From JAIBJN01 sp963699495 (GTDB lineage Bacteria; Actinomycetota; Thermoleophilia; Gaiellales; Gaiellaceae), in assembly GCA_963699495.1 (NCBI GenBank), contig CAVOUB010000005.1:1095914-1159913 (forward strand): a stretch of DNA of 64,000 nt. Reading direction: 5' to 3'. The first letter of the stretch is position 1, and the number at the start of each line of letters is the position of its first letter. The position numbers and the translations under genes are program-made. This document shows, one piece after another, positions 1-8,388 of the stretch. The notes under the pieces were generated by a model that saw nothing but the letters and a program-made list of their open reading frames with translations, had not been told where the DNA came from and did no database searches.

Positions 1-58
1 GAGCGCGCCTGACGATGCCGCGGCCGTAGCCGCCTACCGGGCCGTCATGGAACGCTGA
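1..58 (+). CDS. C-terminal end of an unidentified protein (partial)
   Basis: Reading from base 2, 18 sense codons end in TGA at 56-58; the peptide ends AAYRAVMER. The coding start lies outside the window. The Ala/Arg-rich composition fits the surrounding high-GC genes. Too little remains to assign a family. The gene converges on the minus-strand oxidase that ends at 123, with a long hairpin between them. Confidence 0.45.
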   Translation, partial: SAPDDAAAVAAYRAVMER

Positions 59-65
59 ACCACTT

Positions 66-118
66 GGAGGGTTTGGCGGAATGCCGCTCGGCACAGACTG
101 TATTTCGCCAAACCCTCC
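66..118. terminator. Long nested hairpin between convergent genes
   Basis: Left arm 66-81 (GGAGGGTTTGGCGGAA) pairs with 103-118 (TTTCGCCAAACCCTCC) with only one G-T pair. A second small hairpin, TGCCG-CT-CGGCA at 82-93, sits inside the loop. The element lies exactly between two converging genes, so a bidirectional terminator is likely. There is no T tract, and the length also fits a dispersed palindromic repeat. Confidence 0.55.
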
Positions 119-122
119 TAGC

Positions 123-1295
123 CTAGGCCCGGGCGCCCGGCCCGTAGGAGAGCTGTAGCAGCCGCCCCTCGGCGAACCGCTCGGGACGCAGCTCGCCGAC
201 GTCGATCGGCGGCGTTCGGTCGGTCACCTCTGCGGCCACGACCTCGCCCACGGCCGGGGAGAGCTTGAACCCATGGCCGCTCCAGCCCACGGCGAGGTAG
301 AGGCCCTCGATCGAGGGGCACGGGCCGACGATCGGGTTCCAGTCGGGGGTGACGTCGTACGGCCCGGCGAAGCCGCGCACCAGCTCAAAGTCGGCCAGCC
401 GCGGATATCGCGCCCGCAGCCCGCGGCGAACGGCGTCCTCGTAGCCATCCGACAGGCCGTGGTCGCAGTCGTCGGCGCGCTCGAGCGGATCTTCGCCTGT
501 GTAGGCGACGGCACAGAACTGCCGCCCTCGGTCGGGGCGGACGACGACGTTCGTAACCGCATCCGAGCAGACCGCGGAGGGAAGCGGGCGACCGGGATCG
601 GTGCGACCCACCAGCACCTGCAGGCGGCGAAGCTTGATCGGTTGCTCGGCACCGAGCGGCCGCAACAGGTCGTTCGCCCACGCTCCGGTGGCCAGGACGA
701 TCTGGCCGGCGGGGACGAAGCCGTCTGCGGTCTCGAGGCCGACGGCACGGCCGGCCTCCACGCGGATGGCATCCACCGCCCGGCCGAGATGGTGCCGGAG
801 ACCGCGGCGTGTCGCGGCTGCGTACCAGCCCAGGCACATCTTCTGCGCATCGGCGAAACCGCCGTCCGGCTCATAGGCGGCGCCTGCGACTCCTTCCAGC
901 CACAACTCGGGCTCGACGTCCCGGATCTCGCCCGCCTCGAGGAACCGGGTCTGCAGGCCGAGGGACTGCAGCATCGCGACGTTGCCCCGGCAGGCGTCGG
1001 CCAGCTCAGGCGGCACCGTGAGCAGGTAGCCACAGCGCACGTATCCCGCGTCCGCGACGCCCACCTCGTCGTGCCAGTGCATGATCGTCTGCGAGCCGGC
1101 CATGGCGAGCCGGGCGGTGACCGCATTGGAGTAGTGGCGGCGCACCATCGAGAACGACCGGCCGGAGTCTCCGGCGCCCGGCATGTCGCGGTCGAACAGC
1201 GCGACGCTGCCGATCCCATCGCGGCACAGAGCGTGGGCGGTTGCCAGTCCGAAGATGCCTCCGCCGACGATCGCGGTGTCCACGGCGGCGCTCAC
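123..1295 (-). CDS. FAD-dependent oxidoreductase, DAO/sarcosine-oxidase-like
   Basis: The N-terminus carries the FAD dinucleotide-binding motif IVGGGIFGLATAHAL followed by an acidic residue at the end of beta-2 (LFDRD). Later segments resemble sarcosine/glycine oxidase beta-type enzymes, including LATGAWAN and a C-terminal GWSGHGFKLSPAVGE. Such enzymes oxidise the C-N bond of amino acids or secondary amines using FAD in the cytoplasm. I chose the GTG at 1295 because a TACGGT box lies 7 nt upstream and the GGGxxG motif then falls near residue 10; an ATG at 1331 would add 12 residues. It is divergent from the microcompartment operon, so it may act on a related amine. The substrate cannot be read from the sequence. 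Confidence 0.82.
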   Translation of the reverse strand: MSAAVDTAIVGGGIFGLATAHALCRDGIGSVALFDRDMPGAGDSGRSFSMVRRHYSNAVTARLAMAGSQTIMHWHDEVGVADAGYVRCGYLLTVPPELADACRGNVAMLQSLGLQTRFLEAGEIRDVEPELWLEGVAGAAYEPDGGFADAQKMCLGWYAAATRRGLRHHLGRAVDAIRVEAGRAVGLETADGFVPAGQIVLATGAWANDLLRPLGAEQPIKLRRLQVLVGRTDPGRPLPSAVCSDAVTNVVVRPDRGRQFCAVAYTGEDPLERADDCDHGLSDGYEDAVRRGLRARYPRLADFELVRGFAGPYDVTPDWNPIVGPCPSIEGLYLAVGWSGHGFKLSPAVGEVVAAEVTDRTPPIDVGELRPERFAEGRLLQLSYGPGARA

Positions 1296-1302
1296 GCGGC
1301 CA

Positions 1303-1308
1303 ACCGTA
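1303..1308 (-). promoter_or_regulatory. -10 box of a leaderless promoter for the DAO-type oxidase
   Basis: On the minus strand TACGGT is followed after 7 nt by the GTG at 1295. This spacing places the transcription start at the start codon and is the reason for choosing that start. Confidence 0.45.
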
Positions 1309-1342
1309 TCAGCGGGTTCTGACTTGACCATTTCATATTTGG

Positions 1343-1371
1343 TTGTCTTTTGGACTTCTATTCGGTACTGT
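1343..1371 (+). promoter_or_regulatory. Probable promoter of the microcompartment operon
   Basis: TTGTCT (1343-1348) and TACTGT (1366-1371) are separated by 17 bp, inside an AT-richer patch of a GC-rich region. Transcription would begin near 1378, leaving a very short leader before the ATG at 1384. All genes to about 10.1 kb follow on the same strand with short gaps or overlaps. Confidence 0.5.
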
Positions 1372-1383
1372 GAGTGAGCGCGT

Positions 1384-2676
1384 ATGTATGACTACGGGTT
1401 CTTCTCGTACGAATCGAAGGACGACTTCCTCGACCGCTCGAGGGAGTTCTGGAACCCTGACAAGACCGACTTCTGGCAGGACGCCGGCGTCGACCTCGTC
1501 ATCGACAGGCGCGAGGGCTACTTCTTCTGGGACATGGCCGGCCGCCGTCTCGTCGATCTCCACCTGAACGGCGGCACCTACAACCTCGGCCATCGCAACC
1601 CGGAGCTGATCGCCACCCTCGAGCAGGCGATGCAGCGGTTCGACATCGGCAATCACCACTTCCCGGCGCTCGCGAGGACCGCGCTGGCGGAGGCGCTGGT
1701 CAAGACCTGCTCTCCGAACATGCAGAGGGTCGTTTACGGCGCGAGCGGTGGCGAGGCGACGGATATCGCCATCAAGACGGCGCGTCACACCCGGCAACGG
1801 CGGAGGATCGTCTCGATCCTGAAGGGGTACCACGGCCACACCGGTCTCGCGGTCGCCGCCGGCGACGATCGCTTCTCGCGGCTCTTCCTGTCCGACCGCC
1901 CCGAGGAGTTCACCCATGTGCCCTTCAACGATCTCGAGCAGATGGAGGCGGCGCTGCGCGGCGGCGACTGCGCGGCGGTGCTGATCGAGACGATCCCGGC
2001 GACGTACGGCTTCCCGCTCCCCGAGCCCGGCTACCTGCAGGGGGTAAAGCAGCTGTGCGAGCGCTACGGCGCCCTGTACATCGCCGACGAGGTGCAGACG
2101 GGGCTGATGCGCACCGGCGAGATGTGGGGCGTCGCGAAGGCAGGGGTCGAGCCCGACATCATGGTCATCGGCAAGGGCATCACGGGCGGTATGTACCCGA
2201 TCGCCTGCGTCGTGGTGTCCGAAGAGTGCTCGGCCTGGCTCAAGGAGGACGGCTTCGGCCACATCTCCACCGGCGGGGGCGCGGAGCTGGGCTGCATCGT
2301 CGGGCTGAAGGTTCTCGAGATCTGCGAACGGCCCGAGGTGCGGTCGATGGTGCACTACATCGCGGACCGCTTCGGCCGGGGGCTGCGCGCGATCCAGGAG
2401 CTCTATCCGGACTGGTTCGTCGGCATCCGCCAGGACGGCGTCGTGATGGGGCTGGAGTTCGATCACCCGGAAGGCGCCAAGCTCGTGATGAAGCGCCTGT
2501 ACGAGAACGGCGTCTGGGCGATCTTCTCCACGCTCGACCCGCGGGTGCTGCAATTCAAGCCGGGCATCCTGCTCGGCCCCGAGCTGGTCGACGAGGTGCT
2601 GGATCGCACCGAGATCTCGATCGGCCAGGCGCTGCTCGAGGCGCGCGGCAACCCCCTCGAGGCGGCGGTCCGATGA
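1384..2676 (+). CDS. Class III PLP-dependent aminotransferase / phospho-lyase of the microcompartment pathway
   Basis: A 430-residue fold-type I PLP enzyme. The PLP lysine is Lys264 in VIGKGITGG, and the aspartate of IADEVQTGL contacts the cofactor nitrogen. In RMM-type loci this position holds a class III enzyme that is thought to act as a phospho-lyase on 1-amino-2-propanol O-phosphate, giving propionaldehyde, ammonia and phosphate; that role is inferred from locus type, not from residues. The gene heads the operon behind a likely promoter, and its stop overlaps the aldehyde dehydrogenase start by 4 bp. An ordinary amine:pyruvate transaminase remains possible. Confidence 0.85.
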   Translation: MYDYGFFSYESKDDFLDRSREFWNPDKTDFWQDAGVDLVIDRREGYFFWDMAGRRLVDLHLNGGTYNLGHRNPELIATLEQAMQRFDIGNHHFPALARTALAEALVKTCSPNMQRVVYGASGGEATDIAIKTARHTRQRRRIVSILKGYHGHTGLAVAAGDDRFSRLFLSDRPEEFTHVPFNDLEQMEAALRGGDCAAVLIETIPATYGFPLPEPGYLQGVKQLCERYGALYIADEVQTGLMRTGEMWGVAKAGVEPDIMVIGKGITGGMYPIACVVVSEECSAWLKEDGFGHISTGGGAELGCIVGLKVLEICERPEVRSMVHYIADRFGRGLRAIQELYPDWFVGIRQDGVVMGLEFDHPEGAKLVMKRLYENGVWAIFSTLDPRVLQFKPGILLGPELVDEVLDRTEISIGQALLEARGNPLEAAVR

Positions 2677-4179
2677 GAGAGCCGGCGCCCGAGGCGGCGG
2701 GCGTGCCGCGCGCGCGGATGATGCTCCAGCGCGCTCACTGGGCCGCCACCGCGTTCGCCGAGTTCGACCTCGTGCGCACCCGGCGTGTCGTCGCCGCGGT
2801 GGCCGACGAGGCATACCGAAACGCGAAAAGGTATGCCGACTGGGCGGTCGAGGAGACCGGCATGGGCGTGGCCGAGCACAAGCTGGTCAAGAACGAGGCC
2901 TGTTCGAAGGGCGTCGTCGAGTGGTGGGGCGACGGTGACTACGTCAGCGCCAGGGTCGACGCGGACGCCCGGATCGTCGAGATCCCGCGCCCAGCCGGGG
3001 TGGTGCTCGCACTGACGCCGTCGACCAACCCCATCGCGACGGTCTACTTCAAGGTGCTGCTCTCGCTGATGACCCGGAACGCCGTGGTCGTGAGCCCGCA
3101 TCCGCTTGCCCGGGAGGTGTCCATCGACGCCGTGGGCCACCTCGCCCAGGCGGCAGTGGCCGCCGGCGCGCCCGACGGCTGCGTGCAGGTCGTGGAAGAG
3201 CCCACGGTCCCGCTGATCGAGGCGCTGATGAGTGATCCGACGACCGACGTGATCGTCGCCACGGGAGGCACGGCCGTCGTCCGGGCCGCATATCGCTCGG
3301 GGAACCCCGCCTGGGGTGTCGGGCCGGGCAATGTGCCGGCGCTGGTGGATCAGACAGCCGATCTCGCCACGGCGGCGAAGCGGCTGATGGATTCGAAGAG
3401 CTTCGACAACTCCATCCTCTGCACCAACGAGTCGTGCGTCATCGTGGAGGAGCGCGTCGCCGACGCTTTCCAGAAGGAGCTCCGACGGCACGGCGGTCTC
3501 GTGCTGTCGTCCGAGGATGTCGCGGCCGTGCGCGCGGCGCGTCTACCCCGAAGGCCGGATGCGAGTCGACCTGGTCGGCAAGGACGCTCTGGCGCTGGCT
3601 CAGGAAGCCGACATCCGGGCGCCCGCCGGCACCCGCGTGCTGGTGGCGCCCTTCTCGCTGGTCGTGCCCGAGGAGCCGCTGGCACGCGAGAAGCTCTTTC
3701 CGCTGCTCGGGCTCGTCCGCGTGCCGGACGCCCGCCGCGGGATCGACGCCGCCCGCGCGATGCTGCGGATCGGGGGGGCCGGCCATTCGGCGGCGATCCA
3801 CTCGCACGACCCCCGAACGATCATGGCCTACGGAGCCGCCGTTCAGGTGCTGCGCGTGGCCGTCAACGTCGGCGCCAGCACCGGTTCCGCCGGCATCGGC
3901 ACCAACCTGGCCCCCACCATGACGATCGGGACCGGGTTCTTCGGGCGCTCGGCGCTGGGGGAGAACCTCGAGCCCCGGCACCTGATCAACCTGACGCGCA
4001 TCGCGTACGCGTCCGACCCGGCGGAGCCCTTCGCCGAGTTCGACGGCCTGCAGCCGTGGAACACCGCCCTGAATGCCGAACCGGTCGCGGCGCCAGACAT
4101 GCCGGTCGATGTGGAGCTCGCCCGCGAGGAGATCCGCCGTGTCGTGCTGGAAGAGCTTCGAGAGCTGGTGCACCGTTGA
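2673..4179 (+). CDS. CoA-acylating aldehyde dehydrogenase of the microcompartment (frameshifted)
   Basis: Resembles PduP/EutE-type dehydrogenases that turn aldehyde, CoA and NAD+ into acyl-CoA inside microcompartments. The catalytic cysteine is Cys250 in KSFDNSILCTNES, like the DNN-C motif of PduP. The nicotinamide-binding part (VLALTPSTNPIATVYFK) lies in the first half. The reading frame breaks near 3535-3537, where one extra G in GCGCGGCGC moves the rest into another frame; it resumes at RVYPEGRMRVDLVGK and ends GASTGSAGIGTNLAPT...LVHR. Removing one base gives a protein of about 501 residues. A sequencing error is more likely than a broken gene. Propionaldehyde or methylglyoxal is the likely substrate. 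Confidence 0.85.
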
Positions 4180-4195
4180 GTGGACGCGTCCACTG

Positions 4196-4801
4196 ATGGC
4201 CGAGCTCCGCTCCTTCATCTTCATCGACCAGCTGCAGCCGCAGACGATGTGCTACCTGGGCACCTGGATCCGCGGCCGGCTACCGCGCTCCAACATGGCG
4301 GCGCAGGTGATCGAGATCTCGCCGGGACTCGACATCGAGCCGCTGACCGACGTCGCGCTCAAGTCGACCGACGTGCAGGCGGGCATCCTCATCGTCGAGC
4401 GCCAGTTCGGCTACCTGGAGATCCACTCCCGCTCCACGGCGGCGGTGCAGTCGGCGAGCGCCGCGGTGCTGGACGCGCTGGGCTCCACGCCCCAGGACGC
4501 CGTGCGCCCGCAGATCCTGGCGTCCGAGCTGATCTCCCGGGTCGACCGCCAGCACGCCTTCCTGATCAACCGCAACAAGATCGGGTCGATGGCGCTCCCA
4601 GGCGAGTCGCTGTTCGTGCTGGAGATGCAGCCGGCCTCGTACGCCATCCTGGCGACCAACGAGGCGGAGAAGGCCGCGCGGATAAAGGTCGTGGACTACC
4701 GCATGATCGGCGCCACCGGCCGGGTGTACCTGACCGGCGTGGAGGCTGACGTCCGCGCCGCCGGAGACGCCGCTGTGGCGGCACTGGGGAGGGCAGCATG
4801 A
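4196..4801 (+). CDS. BMC-T trimeric microcompartment shell protein
   Basis: A 201-residue protein with two tandem BMC folds. It is clearly homologous to the second BMC-T at 5971, sharing ILIVERQFGYLEIHS / ILYVERQFGVLEVHH, INRNKIGSMALPGE / INRNREASMVLPGE and MIGATGRVYL / MIGAAGRIYL. BMC-T proteins form pseudohexameric tiles in the facets and may carry gated pores. The ATG at 4196 lies 16 nt after the dehydrogenase stop; the frame is open further upstream but that part overlaps the dehydrogenase and is not shell-like. The stop overlaps the next gene by 4 bp. Confidence 0.88.
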   Translation: MAELRSFIFIDQLQPQTMCYLGTWIRGRLPRSNMAAQVIEISPGLDIEPLTDVALKSTDVQAGILIVERQFGYLEIHSRSTAAVQSASAAVLDALGSTPQDAVRPQILASELISRVDRQHAFLINRNKIGSMALPGESLFVLEMQPASYAILATNEAEKAARIKVVDYRMIGATGRVYLTGVEADVRAAGDAAVAALGRAA

Positions 4802-5403
4802 GCACCGGCGACGACGAGCTGCTGCGCAACGTCACCCGGGAGGTGCTGGCCGAGCTGCTCCCCGGCCTGCTCGAGGACGCGCTCGCCACCTCGGCTCCGG
4901 CCGGCAATGGCAACGGGCATCGAGCCCAGCCACCTGCCGCGGCCGTGGCCGAGGGCGATGCCGTCGTGCCCCAGGTCCCCGCCCCGCCGATCGCCAAGGT
5001 CCACCGCCCCAGCGGCTGGCGCGCGCCGGCTCCGGCCCCCGCTGACAGCCCGGCCCCGGCGGCGGTGCCCGACGGCGTCGCGGTCGAGCGTGTCGCCCTT
5101 CAGAGCGACGCCGACCTCGACGCGTTCGTCCGCATGCTCGCCCACCGTCTGGAGAGCCCGCGCGACCGGGCGGCGATCCTGTCCGGCGAGCTGCGGTTCC
5201 AGCTCGCGGGAGGGCCCGCGGCGAGCGCGTCGTCGGGGCCGACGATACGGGTCGAGACGGGCGCGGTCACTGAGCGCGCCGTCAAGGAGGCCGCCAAGGC
5301 GGGAGCCCGGCTGGTGCTGTCACCTCGCGCCGTGCTCACGCCCCTGGCGCGGGACCGCGCGCGGAGCCTTGGAGTCGAGATCGAGAAGGAGACGCCATGC
5401 TGA
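4798..5403 (+). CDS. Unknown microcompartment-associated linker protein with N-terminal amphipathic helix
   Basis: I do not recognise a named family. Residues 1-26 form a predicted amphipathic helix (DELLRNVTREVLAELL) of the kind used as an encapsulation peptide. Residues about 30-95 are a Pro/Ala-rich, probably disordered linker. The last 60 residues form a small alpha/beta-looking module (GAVTERAVKEAAKAGARLV, then LSPRAVLTPLARDRARSLG) that ends VEIEKETPC. The gene is embedded between shell genes, overlapping both neighbours (4 and 7 bp), so it should be made together with shell proteins. A scaffold, or an adaptor linking enzymes to the shell, is the simplest inference; an unrecognised enzyme is less likely because there is no large folded domain. 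Confidence 0.75.
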   Translation: MSTGDDELLRNVTREVLAELLPGLLEDALATSAPAGNGNGHRAQPPAAAVAEGDAVVPQVPAPPIAKVHRPSGWRAPAPAPADSPAPAAVPDGVAVERVALQSDADLDAFVRMLAHRLESPRDRAAILSGELRFQLAGGPAASASSGPTIRVETGAVTERAVKEAAKAGARLVLSPRAVLTPLARDRARSLGVEIEKETPC

Positions 5404-5666
5404 GAGCCACCGTCACCGGCTCCGTCTGGGCGACCAGGCGAGTCGAGAGGATCCCTCAAGGGGCGTTCCTCGACGTCCAGGTCGAGGGCGGCGGCCGCCT
5501 GGTCGCGTTCGATGTGCTTGGCAGCGGTGTCGGCGAGCACGTGCTCGTCGCCACGGGATCGGTTGCCTCGGGCTGGTTCGGCGACGTGCATCCGCCGATC
5601 GATGCCCTCATCATCGGCTCGATCGACGAGCCGGCAAACGACCCCGCCGCAGAGCGGGAAAGGTAG
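5397..5666 (+). CDS. BMC-P (EutN/CcmL-type) pentameric vertex protein
   Basis: An 89-residue protein starting MLRATVTGSVWATRR, typical of the EutN/CcmL/CsoS4 OB-fold that forms pentamers capping microcompartment vertices. The conserved segments FDVLGSGVGEHVLVATGS and DALIIGSID correspond to the core strands that line the fivefold axis. It overlaps the linker gene by 7 bp and is followed 9 nt later by the BMC-H gene. Length is normal for the family. Confidence 0.9.
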   Translation: MLRATVTGSVWATRRVERIPQGAFLDVQVEGGGRLVAFDVLGSGVGEHVLVATGSVASGWFGDVHPPIDALIIGSIDEPANDPAAERER

Positions 5667-5675
5667 GTGAGACCA

Positions 5676-5957
5676 ATGGCAGACAACGCACTCGGGATGA
5701 TCGAGACCAAGGGATACGTGGCGGCTCTGGCCGCGGCGGACGCCATGGTCAAGGCTGCGAACGTCACCATCGTCGCGCGCGAAGAGGTCGGCGACGGCCT
5801 GGTGGCGGTGGTCATCCAGGGAGACGTCGGCGCCGTCAAGGCGGCGACCGAGGCAGGCGCCGAGACGGCGAACACGGTCGGCGAGGTCATCTCGGTGCAC
5901 ATCATCCCGCGACCGCACTCCGAGCTCGGGAAGCACTTCGCCAACACGACGAGCTAG
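5676..5957 (+). CDS. BMC-H hexameric microcompartment shell protein
   Basis: A 93-residue single-BMC-domain protein. It starts MADNALGMIETKGYVAALAA and contains GDVGAVKAATEAG and VISVHIIPRPHSELGKHF, all hallmarks of canonical PduA/EutM-like shell hexamers. I chose the ATG at 5676 over an in-frame GTG at 5667 because the AGGTGAG ribosome binding site lies just upstream of the ATG. BMC-H tiles make up most of the facet area, and their pores admit small metabolites. Confidence 0.93.
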   Translation: MADNALGMIETKGYVAALAAADAMVKAANVTIVAREEVGDGLVAVVIQGDVGAVKAATEAGAETANTVGEVISVHIIPRPHSELGKHFANTTS

Positions 5958-5970
5958 CCCCGCGTAGCTG

Positions 5971-6618
5971 ATGCCTGCTCCTGACACGCCGGTCCAGCTG
6001 CGCGTGTATCTGCCGATCCCGAAGCTGGGCCGGCAGTTCGCGGCGTACCTGGGAACCCCGACGCGAGCGCGGGGGTACCCGGCGATCGAGGGCGACCACG
6101 CCCTCATCGTCGAGGTGGCCCCCGCGCTCGCGATCGAGCGGATCACAGACCTGGCGCTGCGCTCCGTGCCCGAGATCGAGCCGGGCATTCTCTACGTGGA
6201 GCGGCAGTTCGGCGTGCTCGAGGTGCATCACGCCGACCAGGAGCTGGTCGACCGCGCCGGCGCCGCCATCCTGGAGGGGATCGGCGCCTCGCCGGCGGAC
6301 GCGCTCCGTCCAAATATCCTCTACGCCGACGTGATCGAGCAGATCACAGACCAGCACGCGGTGATCATCAACCGCAACCGGGAGGCCTCGATGGTCCTTC
6401 CCGGCGAGACGCTGCTCGTCTACGAGGTGACGCCTGCGCTTTTCGCCGCCGTGGCCGCCAATGCGGCGGAGCGCGTCGCGCCGGAGGTCACGCTCGTGAC
6501 CGTCTCGATGATCGGCGCCGCAGGCCGCATCTACCTGAGCGGCTCCACCGAGGGCGTCGAGCGGGCGAGAGACGAGATCACGCGGGTGCTCGAGTCGGTG
6601 GAGGGGCGTGAGCACTGA
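5971..6618 (+). CDS. Second BMC-T trimeric shell protein
   Basis: A 215-residue tandem-BMC protein, paralogous to the BMC-T at 4196 (shared VERQFG, INRN, LPGE and MIGA.GR segments) but with a distinct N-terminus, MPAPDTPVQLRVYLPIPKLG. Two different BMC-T proteins together with one BMC-H and one BMC-P match the shell set described for RMM-type loci in mycobacteria. The 3' end overlaps the kinase start by 11 bp, suggesting translational coupling. Confidence 0.88.
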   Translation: MPAPDTPVQLRVYLPIPKLGRQFAAYLGTPTRARGYPAIEGDHALIVEVAPALAIERITDLALRSVPEIEPGILYVERQFGVLEVHHADQELVDRAGAAILEGIGASPADALRPNILYADVIEQITDQHAVIINRNREASMVLPGETLLVYEVTPALFAAVAANAAERVAPEVTLVTVSMIGAAGRIYLSGSTEGVERARDEITRVLESVEGREH

Positions 6619-7595
6619 CCAGGCGGCCATCGACCGCCTGGCGGTACGCGCGCTCGACCGCTACGGCCTCGATCCGGGCTCGACCTGCCAACTGCTCAAC
6701 GTCTCGGAGAACTGGACGTACCGCATCGACGAGCCGGCCGCGCGGCCGGACGTTCGCGCTGCGCGTCCACCGGCCCGGTTACCACACGGCCGCGGAGATC
6801 GAGTCCGAGCTCGCCTGGATCGACGCGTTGCGCCACGACGACGTGGTGGAGACGGCCCATGTCGTGGCCTGCTCCGACGGCAGCCGGGTGACGCAGCTCG
6901 CGACGCCCGAGCTGGGCGAGCGCAACGTCGTCCTGTTCGAGTGGCTCTCCGGGGAGATGCCGGACCCCGAGGGCAAGGACCTGCTCCGCGGTTTTCGCAC
7001 TCTCGGCGCGGTGTCGGCGCGGATGCACGGCCATGCCCGGCAGTGGCGGCGCCCCTCGACCTTCCGGCGCTTCTCGTGGGACTACGACACCACGCTCGGC
7101 GCTTCAGGTCACTGGGGCCGCTGGCAGGACGGGCTCGGCCTGGGCGGCGAGGAGCTGGACGTGCTCGGCCGGCTCGACGCCGTGATCCGCCGCCGGCTCG
7201 AGGCCTACGGCCAGGGATCCGAGCGGTTCGGCCTCGTGCACGCCGACATCCGCCTCGCCAACCTCCTGGTCGACGGCCCTCACGTGCGGGTGATCGACTT
7301 CGACGACTGCGGCTTTTCCTGGTTCATGTACGACTTCGCCACGACCGTGTCGTTCTTCGAGGACCACCCTCAGGTGCCGGAGCTGAAGGACGCGTGGGTC
7401 GACGGCTACCGTTCCGTGGCGCCGCTCGACCCCGCGGACGAGGCCGAGCTCGACACGTTCGTGCTGCTCCGGCGACTGCTGCTGGTCGCCTGGATCGGTT
7501 CGCACCATCAATTCGCCACCGAGGCAGCCGAGCTCGGGGCCGGCTTCACCGACGGCTCGTGCGCGCTCGCCGAGCAGTACCTGTCGAACCAGTGA
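6608..7595 (+). CDS. APH-family kinase, probable 1-amino-2-propanol kinase (frameshifted)
   Basis: An aminoglycoside-phosphotransferase-like fold. The N-lobe begins ENWTYRI. The catalytic loop is FGLVHADIRLANLLV (HxD...N), and the metal-binding Asp lies in VRVIDFDDCG. In RMM loci the homologue phosphorylates (S)-1-amino-2-propanol, producing the substrate of the class III phospho-lyase; here that is inferred from context. The frame breaks at about 6740-6743 with one extra base in CCGCGCGGCC and resumes at GRTFALRVHRPGYHTAAE. The corrected protein is about 328 residues. The GTG start lies inside the BMC-T gene. Confidence 0.83.
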
Positions 7596-7606
7596 AAGGA
7601 CAGTTC

Positions 7607-8386
7607 ATGTTCACACCGATCGTCGGTCGCACAGTGCTCGTCTCCGGCGGGACGAAGGGCATCGGCAAGGGAATCGCCGGCGTGTTCGCGCGGGCCGGCG
7701 CGAACGTGGTCGTGAACGGCCGAGACGCCGAGGCAGGCGAGGCCGCGGTGCGGGACCTGTCCGGGCAGGGCGGGGACGTGGCCTACGTCGGCGGCGATGT
7801 CGGCAAGGCTGCGGACTGCGAGCGGCTGGCGGAGGAAACCGCGTCGCGGTTCGGCGGCATCGACGTCGTCTGCGCGAACGCGGGCGTCTTCCCTGACGTC
7901 AAGCTGGCCGACATGACCGAGCAGGACATCGACTCGATCTTCGCCACGAACGTGAAGGGCTGCATGCTGACCGTCAAGGCCTGCCTTCCCTACCTGGAGC
8001 GCTCCGCCCACGGCCGCGTCATCCTGACGAGCTCCATCACCGGCCCGATCACCGGCTTCCCGGGCTGGTCGCACTACGGGGCGACGAAGGCGGCGCAGCT
8101 CGGGTTCCTCCGCACAGCCTGCATCGAGCTCGCGCCGAAGGGGATCACGATCAACGCCGTCCTGCCGGGAAACGTCGTCTCCGAGGGGCTCGACGAGCTC
8201 GGCGAGGACTATCTCTCCCAGATGACCTCGTCGATCCCGCTGGGCCGTCTCGGCAGGGTGGAGGAGATCGGCGCGGCGGCGCTGTTCCTCGCGACCGACG
8301 AGGCCGGGTACATCACCGGGCAGACCATCGTCGTGGACGGGGGCCAGACGGTGCCCGAGTCCCTGGCCGCGCTCCAGGCCGTGTAG
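7607..8386 (+). CDS. SDR-family dehydrogenase, probable 1-amino-2-propanol dehydrogenase
   Basis: A 259-residue classical short-chain dehydrogenase: the nucleotide-binding motif GGTKGIGKGIA near the N-terminus, NAG at CANAGVF, a catalytic Ser in LTSSITG, and YxxxK in HYGATKAA. RMM loci encode an SDR that interconverts aminoacetone and 1-amino-2-propanol; I infer the same role. An AAAGGA ribosome binding site precedes the ATG. The C-terminus runs on past the usual VVDGG end into VPESLAALQAV, a short tail that could serve as a targeting peptide. Confidence 0.85.
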   Translation: MFTPIVGRTVLVSGGTKGIGKGIAGVFARAGANVVVNGRDAEAGEAAVRDLSGQGGDVAYVGGDVGKAADCERLAEETASRFGGIDVVCANAGVFPDVKLADMTEQDIDSIFATNVKGCMLTVKACLPYLERSAHGRVILTSSITGPITGFPGWSHYGATKAAQLGFLRTACIELAPKGITINAVLPGNVVSEGLDELGEDYLSQMTSSIPLGRLGRVEEIGAAALFLATDEAGYITGQTIVVDGGQTVPESLAALQAV

Positions 8387-8388
8387 CT

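Noticed and set aside
2055..4196. Single long frame spanning the class III enzyme and the dehydrogenase
   Set aside because: Its first 200 codons overlap the aminotransferase in another frame with Arg-rich, non-conserved sequence; only the part from 2673 to the frame break is real.
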